A stretch of 64,000 nucleotides of DNA from Duganella sp. sic0402 (GCF_019219065.1 NZ_JAHUWK010000005.1:310001-374000), one strand, 5' to 3'. Positions 1 to 9,257 are shown, numbered from the stretch's first letter. A program made the numbers and translations. The notes: generated by a model from the sequence alone, not told the origin.

Positions 1-2259
1 TTCGTTGTCGAAGTCCTTGTAGAACGCGCTCAGATACGGGCCGGAGTCCGCGCCGCTGTGGATCAGCGCCACCAGCGCGGCGGAGCGGTCGGTCATATTC
101 GAGGCGCTTTCAAACTGTTGCTGCGCCAGCTTCAGCTCATCTGCTTCCGGCGCCACCATCAGGTAGGACAGGCACAGGTTTTTCAGCGCGCGCTTGCCGG
201 CTGACAGCGCGTCCGGGCTGTAGTCGCCCGGCGTCTGGTTGGCGTGGTATTGCGTCAGCAGTTCGGTTTTCAGCGCGGCGCCGATGGTGCGGCGCATGAA
301 CTGGCGTGCGGTGTAGATGGCTTGCGGATCGACCACGTCCATCTGCTCGGCGATGATGGTTTCCGATGGCAGGATCAGCGCCAGTTCGCGGAAGGCCGGG
401 TCCAGCGTTGCATCGGTCAGCACGGTGCGCATGGCGTTGATGAAGGTCTGGTCGAGCTTCAGATTGTGCTCGCCATGCGAGGCCACTTGCGAGGTCAGTT
501 TCAGCAGGCGCTCCATCGCCAGGCGCTGGCCGGCTTCCCAGCGGTTGACCGGGTCGCTGTCGTGGTTAAACAGATGCAGCAGTTCGTCGTCGGTGTAGTC
601 GTGCTGCAGGATCACCGGCGCGGAGAAGTCGCGCAGAATCGATGGGATAGGACGTGCGTCGACGTTGCGGAAGCGGAAGATCTGCTCTTGTTCCGTCAGC
701 TCCAACACCACCGTGGTGGCGCCTTTTTCGTGCTTGCCGTTTTCCAGCGCCAGCGGCATGTCCTTGCCTTGCGCGTCCAGCAGGCCAACCGCTACTGGAA
801 TGTGGAAGGGCTTGCTTTCCGGCTGGCCGCGCTGCGACAGGATGATGTCGAAGTTACCCTTGGCCGAGTCGTAGCGGGTGCGCGCGCTCACCACTGGCGT
901 GCCGGCTTGCGAGTACCAGCGCTCGAACTGGCTCAGGTCGCGGTCGTTGGCGTCAGCCATGGCGGCGCGGAAGTCGTCGCAGGTGACGGCCTGGCCGTCG
1001 TGGCGCTCGAAGTACAGGTCCATGCCCTTGCGGAAGCCGTCGCGGCCCAGCAGGGTCTGGTACATGCGCACCACTTCTGCACCTTTTTCGTAGACGGTCA
1101 CCGTGTAGAAGTTGTTGATCTCGACGAAGGAATCGGGACGCACCGGGTGCGACATCGGACCGGCGTCCTCCGGGAACTGCGCCTGGCGCAGCGTGCGCAC
1201 CTGGTCGATACGGGTGACGGCGCGGCCGGTGTCGGTGCCGATCATGTCGGCGCTGAATTCCTGGTCGCGGAACACGGTCAGGCCTTCTTTCAGCGACAGC
1301 TGGAACCAGTCGCGGCAGGTGACGCGGTTACCGGTCCAGTTGTGGAAGTATTCGTGGCCGACCACGGCTTCAATGCCGGCGTAGTCGATGTCGGTGGCAG
1401 TGCGCGGGTTGGCCAGCACGAACTTGGTGTTGAAGATGTTGAGGCCCTTGTTTTCCATCGCGCCCATGTTGAAGTCGCCCACGGCGACAATCATGAAGCG
1501 GTCCAGGTCCAGCTCCAGGCCGAAACGTTGCTCATCCCAGCGGATCGAGTTTTTCAGCGACTGCATGGCGTAGTCGGTCTTGTCGAGGTTGCCCTCTTCC
1601 ACCCACACTTGCAGCAGCACTTCACGGCCGTCAGCCAGTTTGAACTTCTCCTCCTGGCATACCAGCTTGGCTGCGACCAGCGCGAACAGGTAGGCCGGCT
1701 TTTTGAACGGGTCTTCCCATTTGGCGTAGTGGCGGCCATCGCCGAGGTCGCCCTGCTCGACCAGGTTGCCGTTGGACAGCAGCACCGGATAGGCGGCCTT
1801 GTCAGCGCGCAGCATCACGGTGTACTTGGCCATCACGTCCGGACGGTCGGGGAAGAAGGTGATGCGGCGGAAGCCTTCGGCTTCGCACTGGGTGAAGAAG
1901 TTGCCGTTGGAAACGTACAGGCCGGACAGCGTGGTGTTTTCAATCGGCGCACACAGGGTTTCGATTTCCAGCACCACTTCGGCCGGCGCGTTGCGGATGG
2001 TCAGCGTGGCTTCGGTCAGCTCGTAGTCCTTGGCGCTCAGCAGCGTACCGTTCAGGCGGACCTGTACCAGCTTGATTTCTTCTCCATGCAGCACAATATC
2101 AGCACTGGCGGAGTCCGGATTGTGGCGCAAGCGAATGCGATTGGCGACCACGGTACGGGCCGGGGCCAGGTCGAACCCCAGTTCTACGGTGTCTACCAGA
2201 TAGGCTGGCGGGGTGTAATCTTTGCGGTAAATCGTTGTTGGGCTGCTGTCTGTGCGCAT
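1..2259 (-). CDS. pepN: Aminopeptidase N (M1 zinc metallopeptidase), C-terminus cut by window edge
   Basis: Cytosolic zinc aminopeptidase that removes N-terminal residues from peptides. The 753 codons visible begin MRTDSSPTTIYRKDY and carry the M1 hallmarks: the exopeptidase motif GAMEN near residue 265 and the zinc site HEYFHNWTGNRVT near residue 300. The family is about 870-890 residues long, so roughly 120 C-terminal residues lie beyond position 1. The start at 2259 is the first ATG that gives the usual bacterial PepN N-terminus. An A+T-richer gap separates it from the divergent lipoprotein gene at 2479, so each probably has its own promoter there. I saw no internal disruption. Family assignment is firm; physiological substrates are inferred only from family knowledge. 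Confidence 0.95.
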   Translation of the reverse strand, partial: MRTDSSPTTIYRKDYTPPAYLVDTVELGFDLAPARTVVANRIRLRHNPDSASADIVLHGEEIKLVQVRLNGTLLSAKDYELTEATLTIRNAPAEVVLEIETLCAPIENTTLSGLYVSNGNFFTQCEAEGFRRITFFPDRPDVMAKYTVMLRADKAAYPVLLSNGNLVEQGDLGDGRHYAKWEDPFKKPAYLFALVAAKLVCQEEKFKLADGREVLLQVWVEEGNLDKTDYAMQSLKNSIRWDEQRFGLELDLDRFMIVAVGDFNMGAMENKGLNIFNTKFVLANPRTATDIDYAGIEAVVGHEYFHNWTGNRVTCRDWFQLSLKEGLTVFRDQEFSADMIGTDTGRAVTRIDQVRTLRQAQFPEDAGPMSHPVRPDSFVEINNFYTVTVYEKGAEVVRMYQTLLGRDGFRKGMDLYFERHDGQAVTCDDFRAAMADANDRDLSQFERWYSQAGTPVVSARTRYDSAKGNFDIILSQRGQPESKPFHIPVAVGLLDAQGKDMPLALENGKHEKGATTVVLELTEQEQIFRFRNVDARPIPSILRDFSAPVILQHDYTDDELLHLFNHDSDPVNRWEAGQRLAMERLLKLTSQVASHGEHNLKLDQTFINAMRTVLTDATLDPAFRELALILPSETIIAEQMDVVDPQAIYTARQFMRRTIGAALKTELLTQYHANQTPGDYSPDALSAGKRALKNLCLSYLMVAPEADELKLAQQQFESASNMTDRSAALVALIHSGADSGPYLSAFYKDFDNE

Positions 2260-2478
2260 TGGAGGCTCTGGGTGGACGGACAAAAGCATATTTTACCAAT
2301 ACGGCGTGGGCAGACGCGCGGAATTGTCATTCCGGCCAATCTTTACTTTGGCATATTACCTACCCGTAAGTTGCTACTTTCCACGATGCGGTAACATTCT
2401 GTAATAATCGTGCAAGCTCCAGGGGTGCGTCATACACTTAGCTCTGGAAAATACCGTCTTATCTGAGAGGGCTTTATC

Positions 2479-3153
2479 ATGAAATATCTCGCCACCCTGG
2501 CGGCCGCCGCCGTACTACTGCTGAGCGGCTGCGCCACCACCATCCATAGCAATGTGACCGCCTTCAATGCCTGGCCGGCCGATATTCAGGACAAATCCTT
2601 CGCGTTCGAAGCGCCGCAAGGCGCGGACGACACCCTGGAATACCGCAATTACCAGCTACTGGTTGCCAAAGAATTGGGCAAGCTGGGCTTCCACCAAGTG
2701 GCGGACGGCCAGCAGCCCAAGTTGCTCGTCGGCATGAAATTCTTCACCATCGACCATCCAGTGCGGGTGATTCAGGAAGATCCATTCATGAGCCCGTACT
2801 GGGGTCCGGGCTACTACGGCCGTTACGGCTGGGGCTATTCGCGCTGGGCCTATCGCCCGTTCTACTATGATCCATTCTTCTACGGTCCAACCCGTGTGGA
2901 AGAGCGCATCAAGCACCAATACCAGCGCCAGCTGCGCGTGACCATCAACAGCGCCAGTGGCAGCAAGCTGTATGACGTGACGGTGCAGAACACCAGCGGC
3001 GTGCAGGCCACGCCTTACGTGATGCCGGCCCTGGTGCAGAGCGCCTTCACCGGTTTCCCTGGCGAAAACGGCGTGCCGCGCACCATCGACATCACGCTGG
3101 AGCCGAAGAGCAACTCGGTGCAGGCCGCCAATCCGGCGCAAAAGGTCAACTAA
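2479..3153 (+). CDS. DUF4136-type outer-membrane lipoprotein
   Basis: A 224-residue secreted lipoprotein of unknown function. The N-terminus has a hydrophobic signal with lipobox LLSGC (Cys about residue 19). The body resembles DUF4136: an N-terminal strand region with YRNYQLLVAKEL and a C-terminal beta-rich half ending in a Ser/Asn-rich tail. A central Gly/Tyr/Trp/Pro-rich stretch (about residues 108-138, PYWGPGYYGRYGWGY and following) is typical of these proteins. The gene follows an A+T-richer promoter-like region and overlaps the end of the convergent gene by 4 bp. Localisation is a sequence-based prediction. The DUF call is from memory of the family pattern. Confidence 0.8.
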   Translation: MKYLATLAAAAVLLLSGCATTIHSNVTAFNAWPADIQDKSFAFEAPQGADDTLEYRNYQLLVAKELGKLGFHQVADGQQPKLLVGMKFFTIDHPVRVIQEDPFMSPYWGPGYYGRYGWGYSRWAYRPFYYDPFFYGPTRVEERIKHQYQRQLRVTINSASGSKLYDVTVQNTSGVQATPYVMPALVQSAFTGFPGENGVPRTIDITLEPKSNSVQAANPAQKVN

Positions 3154-3614
3154 ATTTTACGCCGCAGGTAGACTGGCATCACCCACCAGAACACCACAAT
3201 CAACAGCGCCATCAGGCCGGCGGCAAGCAGGCCGATGGTGGCGCCGAACACCTCCGAAATCACCAGATCCGTTCCCAGCACCAGAGCGATCGCCAGCGCA
3301 AACGCGCCGGCGACGATCTGGCGCGTGGCGATGCGCTTGAAGCGCACGCGGTCCTTCAGCGGCCGCATCACGCGGTGCTGGATCGCCGGCGCGCTCAGCA
3401 GCACCAGGCTGGTCAGCGCGAAGAAGAAGGTCGCCAGGAACAGCAGCTTTTCCATGTGGACGATCTGCGCGAAGCCTGAGTTGAACGGCAATATCACCAG
3501 GAACGCCGACAGCATCTGCGCCCCCGGCAGCAGGATGCGCATTTCGCTCAGCATGTCAGAGAAGTCGCCGTCCCCTTCCCTGCCGTTCTCGTCGTAGTCC
3601 GAACCCTCGCTCAT
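3150..3614 (-). CDS. DUF6328-like four-helix membrane protein
   Basis: A 154-residue inner-membrane protein. An acidic hydrophilic N-terminus (MSEGSDYDENGREGDGDF) is followed by four predicted transmembrane segments at about residues 33-50, 57-75, 100-118 and 125-146, and a short basic tail. A cytoplasmic segment between helices 2 and 3 contains RVRFKRIATRQ. This matches the general pattern of DUF6328 proteins, whose function is unknown. Its start overlaps the stop of the upstream quinone oxidoreductase gene by 4 bp (3611-3614), so the two are probably translationally coupled. It converges on the DUF4136 lipoprotein gene. Confidence 0.7.
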   Translation of the reverse strand: MSEGSDYDENGREGDGDFSDMLSEMRILLPGAQMLSAFLVILPFNSGFAQIVHMEKLLFLATFFFALTSLVLLSAPAIQHRVMRPLKDRVRFKRIATRQIVAGAFALAIALVLGTDLVISEVFGATIGLLAAGLMALLIVVFWWVMPVYLRRKI

Positions 3615-4585
3615 GGCAGCAAAATCGTCGAGCCGGTGGTTTTGCGCGCCTCCAGATCTCGGTGCGCCTGCTGCACGTCGGCCAGCGCATAGCGCTGGCG
3701 GATGTCGATTTTCACTTCGCCGCTGCTGACCACGCCAAACAGCGACCTGGCCATCGCTTCCAGGTCCTCACGCTTGGCGGTGTAAGCCATCAGCGATGGG
3801 CGGGTGATGAACAGCGAACCACGGCTGGCCAGTTCCGTCAGGCTGAACGGCGGCACCGGGCCGGAGGCATTGCCGAAGCTGACCATGGTACCCAGTGGTT
3901 GCAAGCAATCCAGCGAGCCGATGAAGGTGTCCTTGCCGATCGAATCGTAGACCGCCGAAACGCCTTTGCCGCCGGTCAGCTCTTTCACCCGCTCGGTAAA
4001 GTTTTCAGTGTTGTAGTTGATGACGTGGCTGGCGCCGTTTTCAATCGCCAGCGCGGCCTTTTCTGCCGAGCCGACCGTGCCGATCAGGTTGACGCCCATC
4101 ACCCGCGCCCACTGGCAGGCGATCAGGCCGACGCCGCCAGCGGCCGCGTGGAACAGGATGGTGTCGCCGGCTTTCAGCGGCACCGTGCGGTGAAACAGGT
4201 ATTGCACCGTCAGCCCTTGCAGCATCATGGCGGCGGCGGTGTCGAATTCGATCTGCTTGGGCAGCACCAGCAGCTGCGAGGCCGGGATGTTGCGCGCTTC
4301 GGAATAGGCGCCCAGCGGACGGCCACCGTAGGCCACGCGGTCGCCCACTTGCAGGCCGGTCACGCCCTCGCCCAGTTCTTCCACCACGCCGGCGCCTTCC
4401 ACGCCCAGCGCGCCGGGCATCGGTTGCGGGTACAGGCCGGTACGGTGATAGACGTCGATGTAGTTCAGGCCGATGGCTTCATGGCGCATGCGCACTTCGC
4501 CGGGACCGGGGGGCGGCAGGTCGACCTCCACCAGTTCCATCACCTCGGGACCGCCGACGCGGTTGATGCGTATCGCCTTCACCAT
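3611..4585 (-). CDS. NADPH:quinone oxidoreductase, zinc-independent MDR family
   Basis: A 324-residue medium-chain reductase that reduces quinones or related enones with NADPH. It has the N-terminal GroES-like fold (VDLPPPGPGEVRMRHEAIGLNYIDVYHRTGLYP) and a Rossmann fold with the nucleotide-binding loop HAAAGGVGLIACQWA near residues 147-161. The catalytic-zinc cysteines of alcohol dehydrogenases are absent, as expected for the quinone reductase branch (QorA-like). It is transcribed with mgsA (17-bp gap upstream) and the DUF6328 gene (4-bp overlap downstream). The exact in vivo substrate cannot be read from sequence. Confidence 0.88.
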   Translation of the reverse strand: MVKAIRINRVGGPEVMELVEVDLPPPGPGEVRMRHEAIGLNYIDVYHRTGLYPQPMPGALGVEGAGVVEELGEGVTGLQVGDRVAYGGRPLGAYSEARNIPASQLLVLPKQIEFDTAAAMMLQGLTVQYLFHRTVPLKAGDTILFHAAAGGVGLIACQWARVMGVNLIGTVGSAEKAALAIENGASHVINYNTENFTERVKELTGGKGVSAVYDSIGKDTFIGSLDCLQPLGTMVSFGNASGPVPPFSLTELASRGSLFITRPSLMAYTAKREDLEAMARSLFGVVSSGEVKIDIRQRYALADVQQAHRDLEARKTTGSTILLP

Positions 4586-4601
4586 TTCCTTCCTCCAATA
4601 A

Positions 4602-4985
4602 TTATTGTGCAGCGCGCTGCTGCAGTTGAGACAGTACCAGATGTGCCGACGCCACGTTGGTCGCGCACGGCGTATTGTGCACGTCGCAGGCGCGGACCAG
4701 GGCGTTGATGTCCGGCTCGTGCGGCTGCGGCGTCATCGGGTCGCGCAGGAAGATGACGCAGTCGATCTGGCCTTCGACCAGCAGCGAGCCGATCTGCAAG
4801 TCGCCGCCGAATGGGCCGGAGTGCTTGCGGTCGACTTCCAGGCCGATCTCGTTGATCAGGCGGCCGCCGGTGGTGCCGGTGGCGGTCAGCGCGCAGGTGG
4901 AGAGAAAGGCCTTGTACTCGGCAGCCAGGGCGATCATGTCGTCTTTTTTCTTGTCGTGCGCAATCAGCGCGATGCGGAATTTCAT
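4602..4985 (-). CDS. mgsA: Methylglyoxal synthase
   Basis: Converts dihydroxyacetone phosphate to methylglyoxal and phosphate, a bypass of lower glycolysis under phosphate limitation. The 127-residue product is slightly shorter than the 152-residue E. coli enzyme, mainly at the C-terminus. It keeps the phosphate-binding and catalytic landmarks: [13 protein letters not shown] at the N-terminus, TGTTGGRL near residue 38, [11 protein letters not shown] (catalytic Asp about residue 62) and [11 protein letters not shown] near the C-terminus. It lies between the EamA transporter gene (12-bp gap) and qor, suggesting a small operon. Co-location with a quinone/enone reductase hints at aldehyde handling, but that is inference. 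Confidence 0.93.
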   Translation of the reverse strand: MKFRIALIAHDKKKDDMIALAAEYKAFLSTCALTATGTTGGRLINEIGLEVDRKHSGPFGGDLQIGSLLVEGQIDCVIFLRDPMTPQPHEPDINALVRACDVHNTPCATNVASAHLVLSQLQQRAAQ

Positions 4986-4997
4986 TCTTGATCCCTT

Positions 4998-5903
4998 TTA
5001 TTTTTTGGACAGCAGATAGATCCCGGCCAACACCAGGGCGGTGCCGCCCAGTTGCCAGGAGGTGACGGGCTCGCCCAGCAGCAGCGCCCCCAGAAACAAC
5101 GTTGAAACCGGGCCGATCATACCAGCCTGTGAGGCCACGCCGGCGCCGATGCGTTCCACCGCGATCATGGTCATGAACACCGGCGCCACTGTGCACAGGA
5201 GGCCGTTGACCAGCGACAGGCCATATACCGGCAGCGGCTGCAGCAGGCCGGAGGCCGGCCGCAGCAGGAAGAACTGGCCGACGCAGGCGACGGTCGAGAC
5301 GCACATCGCGTACGACACCAGCCGCAGCGAACCAAGCCGCTTGACCATTTCCCCGGAAAGCAGCAGATAGGCGGCGTAGGCGGCGGCCGAGCCGGTGACC
5401 AGCGCCGCGCCGAGCGCGACATTGCCACCGCCCTGCAGGTCATGCAGGAACACCAGCACGATGCCGAGGTAGGAAATCAGCAGCGCCATCCATTGCTTGC
5501 GGCTGATGCGGTGCTTGAGCACGGTGGAGCTGATCAGCAGCACGAAGGTCGGCGTGAGGAACAGGATCAGCCGCTCCAGGCCGACCGAGATGTATTGCAG
5601 TCCGAGGAAGTCGAGAAAGCTGGACAAATAGTAGCCGACCAGGCCAAGGCCGACGATGCGCCAGCGGTCGCTATTGGACAGCGGCGCGGCGTTGCGCGAT
5701 TTCCAGATGGCGACGGCGGCAAACACCGGCAGCGAGAACAGCATGCGGAAAGCAATCAGCGTCACCGCGTCGATCTGATATCGGTACAACAGCTTGGCAA
5801 CAATGGCCTTGGTAGAAAACAACACCGCGCCGCCAACGGCGATCCCCAACCCACCCAAATAAGCGGCCCGCGCCGGAGCGCCATGTGTGATGCTTTTGTC
5901 CAT
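4998..5903 (-). CDS. EamA/DMT-family transporter
   Basis: A 301-residue inner-membrane protein with about ten hydrophobic helices arranged as two EamA repeats (roughly residues 18-148 and 160-300). The first helix begins LGGLGIAVGGAVLFSTKAIVAK. The second repeat ends with the typical LFLGALLLGEPVTSWQLGGTALVLAGIYLL. Such carriers export metabolites or amino acids, and the substrate cannot be told here. I prefer the start at 5903 (MDKSITHG). A longer in-frame start at 5957 would add 18 residues of non-membrane sequence with no family counterpart. It is the first gene of the minus-strand cluster with mgsA and qor. Confidence 0.88.
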   Translation of the reverse strand: MDKSITHGAPARAAYLGGLGIAVGGAVLFSTKAIVAKLLYRYQIDAVTLIAFRMLFSLPVFAAVAIWKSRNAAPLSNSDRWRIVGLGLVGYYLSSFLDFLGLQYISVGLERLILFLTPTFVLLISSTVLKHRISRKQWMALLISYLGIVLVFLHDLQGGGNVALGAALVTGSAAAYAAYLLLSGEMVKRLGSLRLVSYAMCVSTVACVGQFFLLRPASGLLQPLPVYGLSLVNGLLCTVAPVFMTMIAVERIGAGVASQAGMIGPVSTLFLGALLLGEPVTSWQLGGTALVLAGIYLLSKK

Positions 5904-6010
5904 AATCAAATTGTAGCCGCTAACGCCTGCCACTGCTTGCCGCCACGCTTTTTCCAACTCGCGTGAGCCACATCAAATTGATTGATGATAGGCTGTGTGA
6001 GCATTCTTCG

Positions 6011-6358
6011 ATGGACATCACGATTAAAAAGTACATGCGAGCGGATCATTCCGTTCCTTTTCAGCAGTGGTACGCTCAACTGGACAGGCGAGCAATGGCG
6101 AAAGTCTCAACTGCGATATTTCGCCTCCAGAAAGGGAATCTCTCGCGAGTAAAATGGTTTGCAGGCATAGGAGAATACGTAATCAACTGGGGACCCGGCT
6201 ATCGCGTTTATTTGGCGCAGGACGGCGACACAGTGATTTTATTATTTGGCGGTGGAACAAAGCAGCGCCAGCAGATCGACATTACACGTGCCAAGAGCAT
6301 GCACGAAGAGTACAAACTGCGGAAAAGAGCGAACGACGGAGGGAAATTATGGAGCTGA
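6011..6358 (+). CDS. HigB/RelE-type toxin of a type II toxin-antitoxin pair
   Basis: A 115-residue protein of the Gp49/HigB-like addiction-module killer family, ribosome-dependent mRNA interferases in characterised members. Diagnostic stretches are GIGEYVINWGPGYRVYLAQ (residues 52-70) and VILLFGGGTKQRQQIDI (about 75-91), which match the conserved G-x-x-E-x-x-I-x-x-G-P-G-Y-R-V-Y pattern. The start at 6011 gives the normal family length; an upstream start at 5963 would add 16 unsupported residues. Its stop overlaps the antitoxin start by 10 bp, so the toxin gene comes first, as in higBA. The pair is visibly A+T-richer than its neighbours, which suggests acquisition. Confidence 0.88.
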   Translation: MDITIKKYMRADHSVPFQQWYAQLDRRAMAKVSTAIFRLQKGNLSRVKWFAGIGEYVINWGPGYRVYLAQDGDTVILLFGGGTKQRQQIDITRAKSMHEEYKLRKRANDGGKLWS

Positions 6359-6651
6359 CCGTTGACTTTGAAACTGAAATTATTGAACAGATCCGCAGTG
6401 ATCAAGCATTCACAAACATTCTGCTTGATGAGCTAGAGGAACTGCTATCACAAAGCGAGTGTGAACCGGCTCAGGGTATGCTGCGGGTACTCATCGTCGG
6501 CACGATTGGATTTGATGCTTTGGCAAATTCCTTATCGATACCGAGTCTGTCCTTGCAACAGCTTCTCTCGCAAAAGAATCCTCCTCATAACGCCAGTTTG
6601 AAGGTCATAACGAAGGCGCTCAAACTGGCGTTACGGGTCGCTGCTAGTTGA
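6349..6651 (+). CDS. HigA-like helix-turn-helix antitoxin
   Basis: A 100-residue partner of the preceding toxin. The C-terminal half (about residues 52-97, TIGFDALANSLSIPSLSLQQLL then NASLKVITKALKLAL) has the spacing of the XRE-like helix-turn-helix in addiction-module antidote proteins. It is more divergent than usual: the common phrase around the recognition helix is only loosely preserved. The acidic N-terminus (residues 1-40) would be the toxin-neutralising part. The ATG at 6349 lies within the toxin 3' end, and the reading frame ends 8 bp into the convergent phoD-like gene. By family analogy it should autorepress the operon; I found no clear operator palindrome upstream. Confidence 0.75.
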   Translation: MELTVDFETEIIEQIRSDQAFTNILLDELEELLSQSECEPAQGMLRVLIVGTIGFDALANSLSIPSLSLQQLLSQKNPPHNASLKVITKALKLALRVAAS

Positions 6652-9157
6652 CAGTTACTGCAGCGACGCCAGCTGTGACCGTCGCCATGGTAGTGCGCGC
6701 GATGGCGGCGGCGGGGGCAGCGGTGCCGACTAGTTTGTTGGCTTGCTTGAATTGCGCGGTCAGCTTGCCGGGGGTGAGAGTGACCAGCGTGTAGCCTTGC
6801 GCGTCGGTATTCAGATGCTTGAGCCACAGGTTGTTGCCCAGTGCCGCCAGTTGCTGCGCCAGGGCCAGCAGGCTGGTGTTGAAGTCGACGTTGGCTTGCA
6901 GGCCGGCCAGCACCGCGCCGGTGGTGGCTTCCAGCTGCGCTTCGGGTATGCCCTTCGCCGCCAGCGCGCCGCGCAACTGTACGCGGGTTTGCTCGGCCAG
7001 CGCGGCCACCGTGGGCGCGGTCTTGCCCATGGTGTAGTCCAGCAGGTTGAAGCTGAGGTTGACCGTGCCCAGCCCCGTCACCGGCACCGCCAGCGGATAC
7101 GACACCAGCGTGCCGATATCGCCCAGCGCCGCCGCCGCGTCGCGCAGATAGCTGAAGAAGGAGTCGGAGCTGATGCCGGCCGACACCAGGTCCACCATCA
7201 CCGGCGCGCCACCGCCCGCCGCATCAAAATCATCGCTGACCGTACCGGCAAAGAAGGCGTGGATGTCGCCAGTCAGCGCCACCACGTTCTTGACGTTATT
7301 GGTTTTCAGGTGCGCCATCAGCGCCTTGCGCTCGCTGTTGTAGCCATCCCATTGGTCGCAGTTGAGCAGGAATTTGGTGAAGAACGAGGCCAGCGCCTCC
7401 TTCTTGCCCGATGCCGCCACAAACACCGAATTGGCTTTGTTCTCCTGCACTTCCGGCTTGATGTAGCCGAAGGCGATGGTCTGCCCCGCCACAGCGGCCA
7501 ATGCCGCGCCGCCCTGGCCGGAGGCGGCGGCGGTGGCGACCTTGCCAAAGGCGCCAACGGCGATCGACGCCTGCGCCGCTGTCAGGCCAGCCTTGACGCC
7601 AGCAACAGCCTGCGCATCCAGCGCGCCACCGGTGGCGGCTGAAGTCGCAATGGCGCCCGCGCCAGCCTGCGCAACGGCGGCCGATGCGCCTGCCGTCACG
7701 GCAGCCACAATCGCACCGGCCACGGCAAAGTTGCCGCCCACCGCTGCTGCCGTCGTACCCACCGAGGTGGCCAGCGACGACACTGCATTCAAGGCCAGCA
7801 GCGTGGCAACAGCGTCCACACCATTCATGCCCATGCGCAGCAGCGATACTTCATTGCCCCACAGCTTCCAGGTCGAACTGGCGGACTTCATCTTGTCCAT
7901 CCACCACTGGCGCTGCGTGTTACCGAGGATGGTGGCCGTGGTCAGCGGATCGAGGCCGATGGTTTTCGCACCCGCCATCTTTTGCGCTTCCACGCTGTTG
8001 AACAAATCCTGCGGCACCAGGTAGCGCGAGCCGATGCGGCCCAGCGGCTTGCCGGTCGCCGGATTCACGGACGATTCCGGTATCACATGGTCCGAGCGGT
8101 ACAAGCGCTCGTCGGTCATCACCAGCTGCATCAATTTACCGAATTGGAAATCGCGGTAAATCCTGATGTTCTGGAAGGTGGTGTTGGCCGCATCCAGCGA
8201 CACGTCGGCCGGCATGAATTCAAACCACGCCTGGTTGGCGTTGCGCCGCCGCGTGGACTGGTGCAGGTCCGAGCCGTCGGCGTTAAACGAGCCGTCATAG
8301 GTTTGCGCGTCCTGCCACGCGTCGTCGGTGAATTCGTGATCGTCCCACACGGCGATGAAGGCGAAGCGCTCATGCAGCGCCTGCAAACGGGTATCGGTGC
8401 GGTACTTCTTATACAGGTAGCGGTAGTCGTTCAGCGTATTGGCATATTTGGCGCCCGAGCTTCCGTTCTTGAACACGCCGTCCGGCAGCACCAGCGCATC
8501 GTGGCGGCTTTCCACCGCGCCCAGCTGGAAGTCCTCGCCCACCGTCTCGTAGATGTAGTCGCCCAGATGGACGATGAAATCCAGCTGCTCGGCGGCGATG
8601 GAGGTCATCGCGCCCCAGTGATTCACGCTCCAGTCCTGGCAAGTCATGTAGACGAATTGCAGCTGCGCCACATCAGCGTCCGCTGCCGGCGCGGTCTTGA
8701 AGCGGCCAACGTTCGAGCGGTTGTCACCGGCGATGAACTGGTAGTAGTACACCGTGCCAGCCGTCAGGCCGGTCAGCTTGTGGCGGATGGTGTTGTCGTA
8801 CCGGCTTTGCAGCGGCAGGCGCACATCGGCTACGGTGGCGCCGCTCAGCGCAGTGCTGCCACCCAGCGCAGCGCTGTTGTCGGCGGAGGTGACGATCAGG
8901 CGGATCGCCGTATCGGCGCCAGCCGCCACGGCGGCCACATTGTCGGCTGCCGCTGGCACGGCGCGCGTCCACAGCAGGATGCTGTCCGCGCGCGGGTCCC
9001 CCGAGGCCACGCTTTGCGGGAACTTCCACGCGCCGGTGGCCGGCGCCAGGCCGTTGTCTGCCGAGCCATCGCTGCCGCCGCAAGCGCTCAGTGCGGCGCC
9101 AGTCGCCGCCGATACCGTAATAAAACTGCCGAATTTAAGAAACTGCCGTCTGTCCAT
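6644..9157 (-). CDS. PhoD-like alkaline phosphatase, Tat-exported, with Ala-rich insertion
   Basis: An 837-residue extracytoplasmic phosphatase. It starts with a twin-arginine signal (MDRRQFLKFGSF) ending in a lipobox-like ALSAC. PhoD metal-site motifs follow: DWSVNHWGAM, HLGDYIYE, WDDHEFTDD and, late, ALTGDIHAFFAG and VSAGISSDSF. PhoD proteins are usually about 520-580 residues. Here an alanine/glycine-rich segment of about 115 residues (roughly 445-560) splits the phosphatase domain, and a long Ala/Leu-rich C-terminal extension ends in VTAGVAAVTVN. The start at 9157 places the Tat motif at the N-terminus; an upstream in-frame start at 9382 adds unrelated sequence. Activity on phosphodiesters is family knowledge, not shown here. 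Confidence 0.88.
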   Translation of the reverse strand: MDRRQFLKFGSFITVSAATGAALSACGGSDGSADNGLAPATGAWKFPQSVASGDPRADSILLWTRAVPAAADNVAAVAAGADTAIRLIVTSADNSAALGGSTALSGATVADVRLPLQSRYDNTIRHKLTGLTAGTVYYYQFIAGDNRSNVGRFKTAPAADADVAQLQFVYMTCQDWSVNHWGAMTSIAAEQLDFIVHLGDYIYETVGEDFQLGAVESRHDALVLPDGVFKNGSSGAKYANTLNDYRYLYKKYRTDTRLQALHERFAFIAVWDDHEFTDDAWQDAQTYDGSFNADGSDLHQSTRRRNANQAWFEFMPADVSLDAANTTFQNIRIYRDFQFGKLMQLVMTDERLYRSDHVIPESSVNPATGKPLGRIGSRYLVPQDLFNSVEAQKMAGAKTIGLDPLTTATILGNTQRQWWMDKMKSASSTWKLWGNEVSLLRMGMNGVDAVATLLALNAVSSLATSVGTTAAAVGGNFAVAGAIVAAVTAGASAAVAQAGAGAIATSAATGGALDAQAVAGVKAGLTAAQASIAVGAFGKVATAAASGQGGAALAAVAGQTIAFGYIKPEVQENKANSVFVAASGKKEALASFFTKFLLNCDQWDGYNSERKALMAHLKTNNVKNVVALTGDIHAFFAGTVSDDFDAAGGGAPVMVDLVSAGISSDSFFSYLRDAAAALGDIGTLVSYPLAVPVTGLGTVNLSFNLLDYTMGKTAPTVAALAEQTRVQLRGALAAKGIPEAQLEATTGAVLAGLQANVDFNTSLLALAQQLAALGNNLWLKHLNTDAQGYTLVTLTPGKLTAQFKQANKLVGTAAPAAAIARTTMATVTAGVAAVTVN

Positions 9158-9257
9158 GGTGGCTCCCGCTGCCGTAATAATGTCAAAAAAGTAAAGCCTA
9201 GCAGCGGGATATGACAGCTTCTCTACAAAAAATGGAGTGTCACCTCTAGCGTGAAAT

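Noticed and set aside
244-2394. A 716-residue open frame antisense to pepN
   Set aside because: The opposite strand encodes a convincing aminopeptidase N with GAMEN and HEYFH motifs; the antisense product has no recognisable feature.
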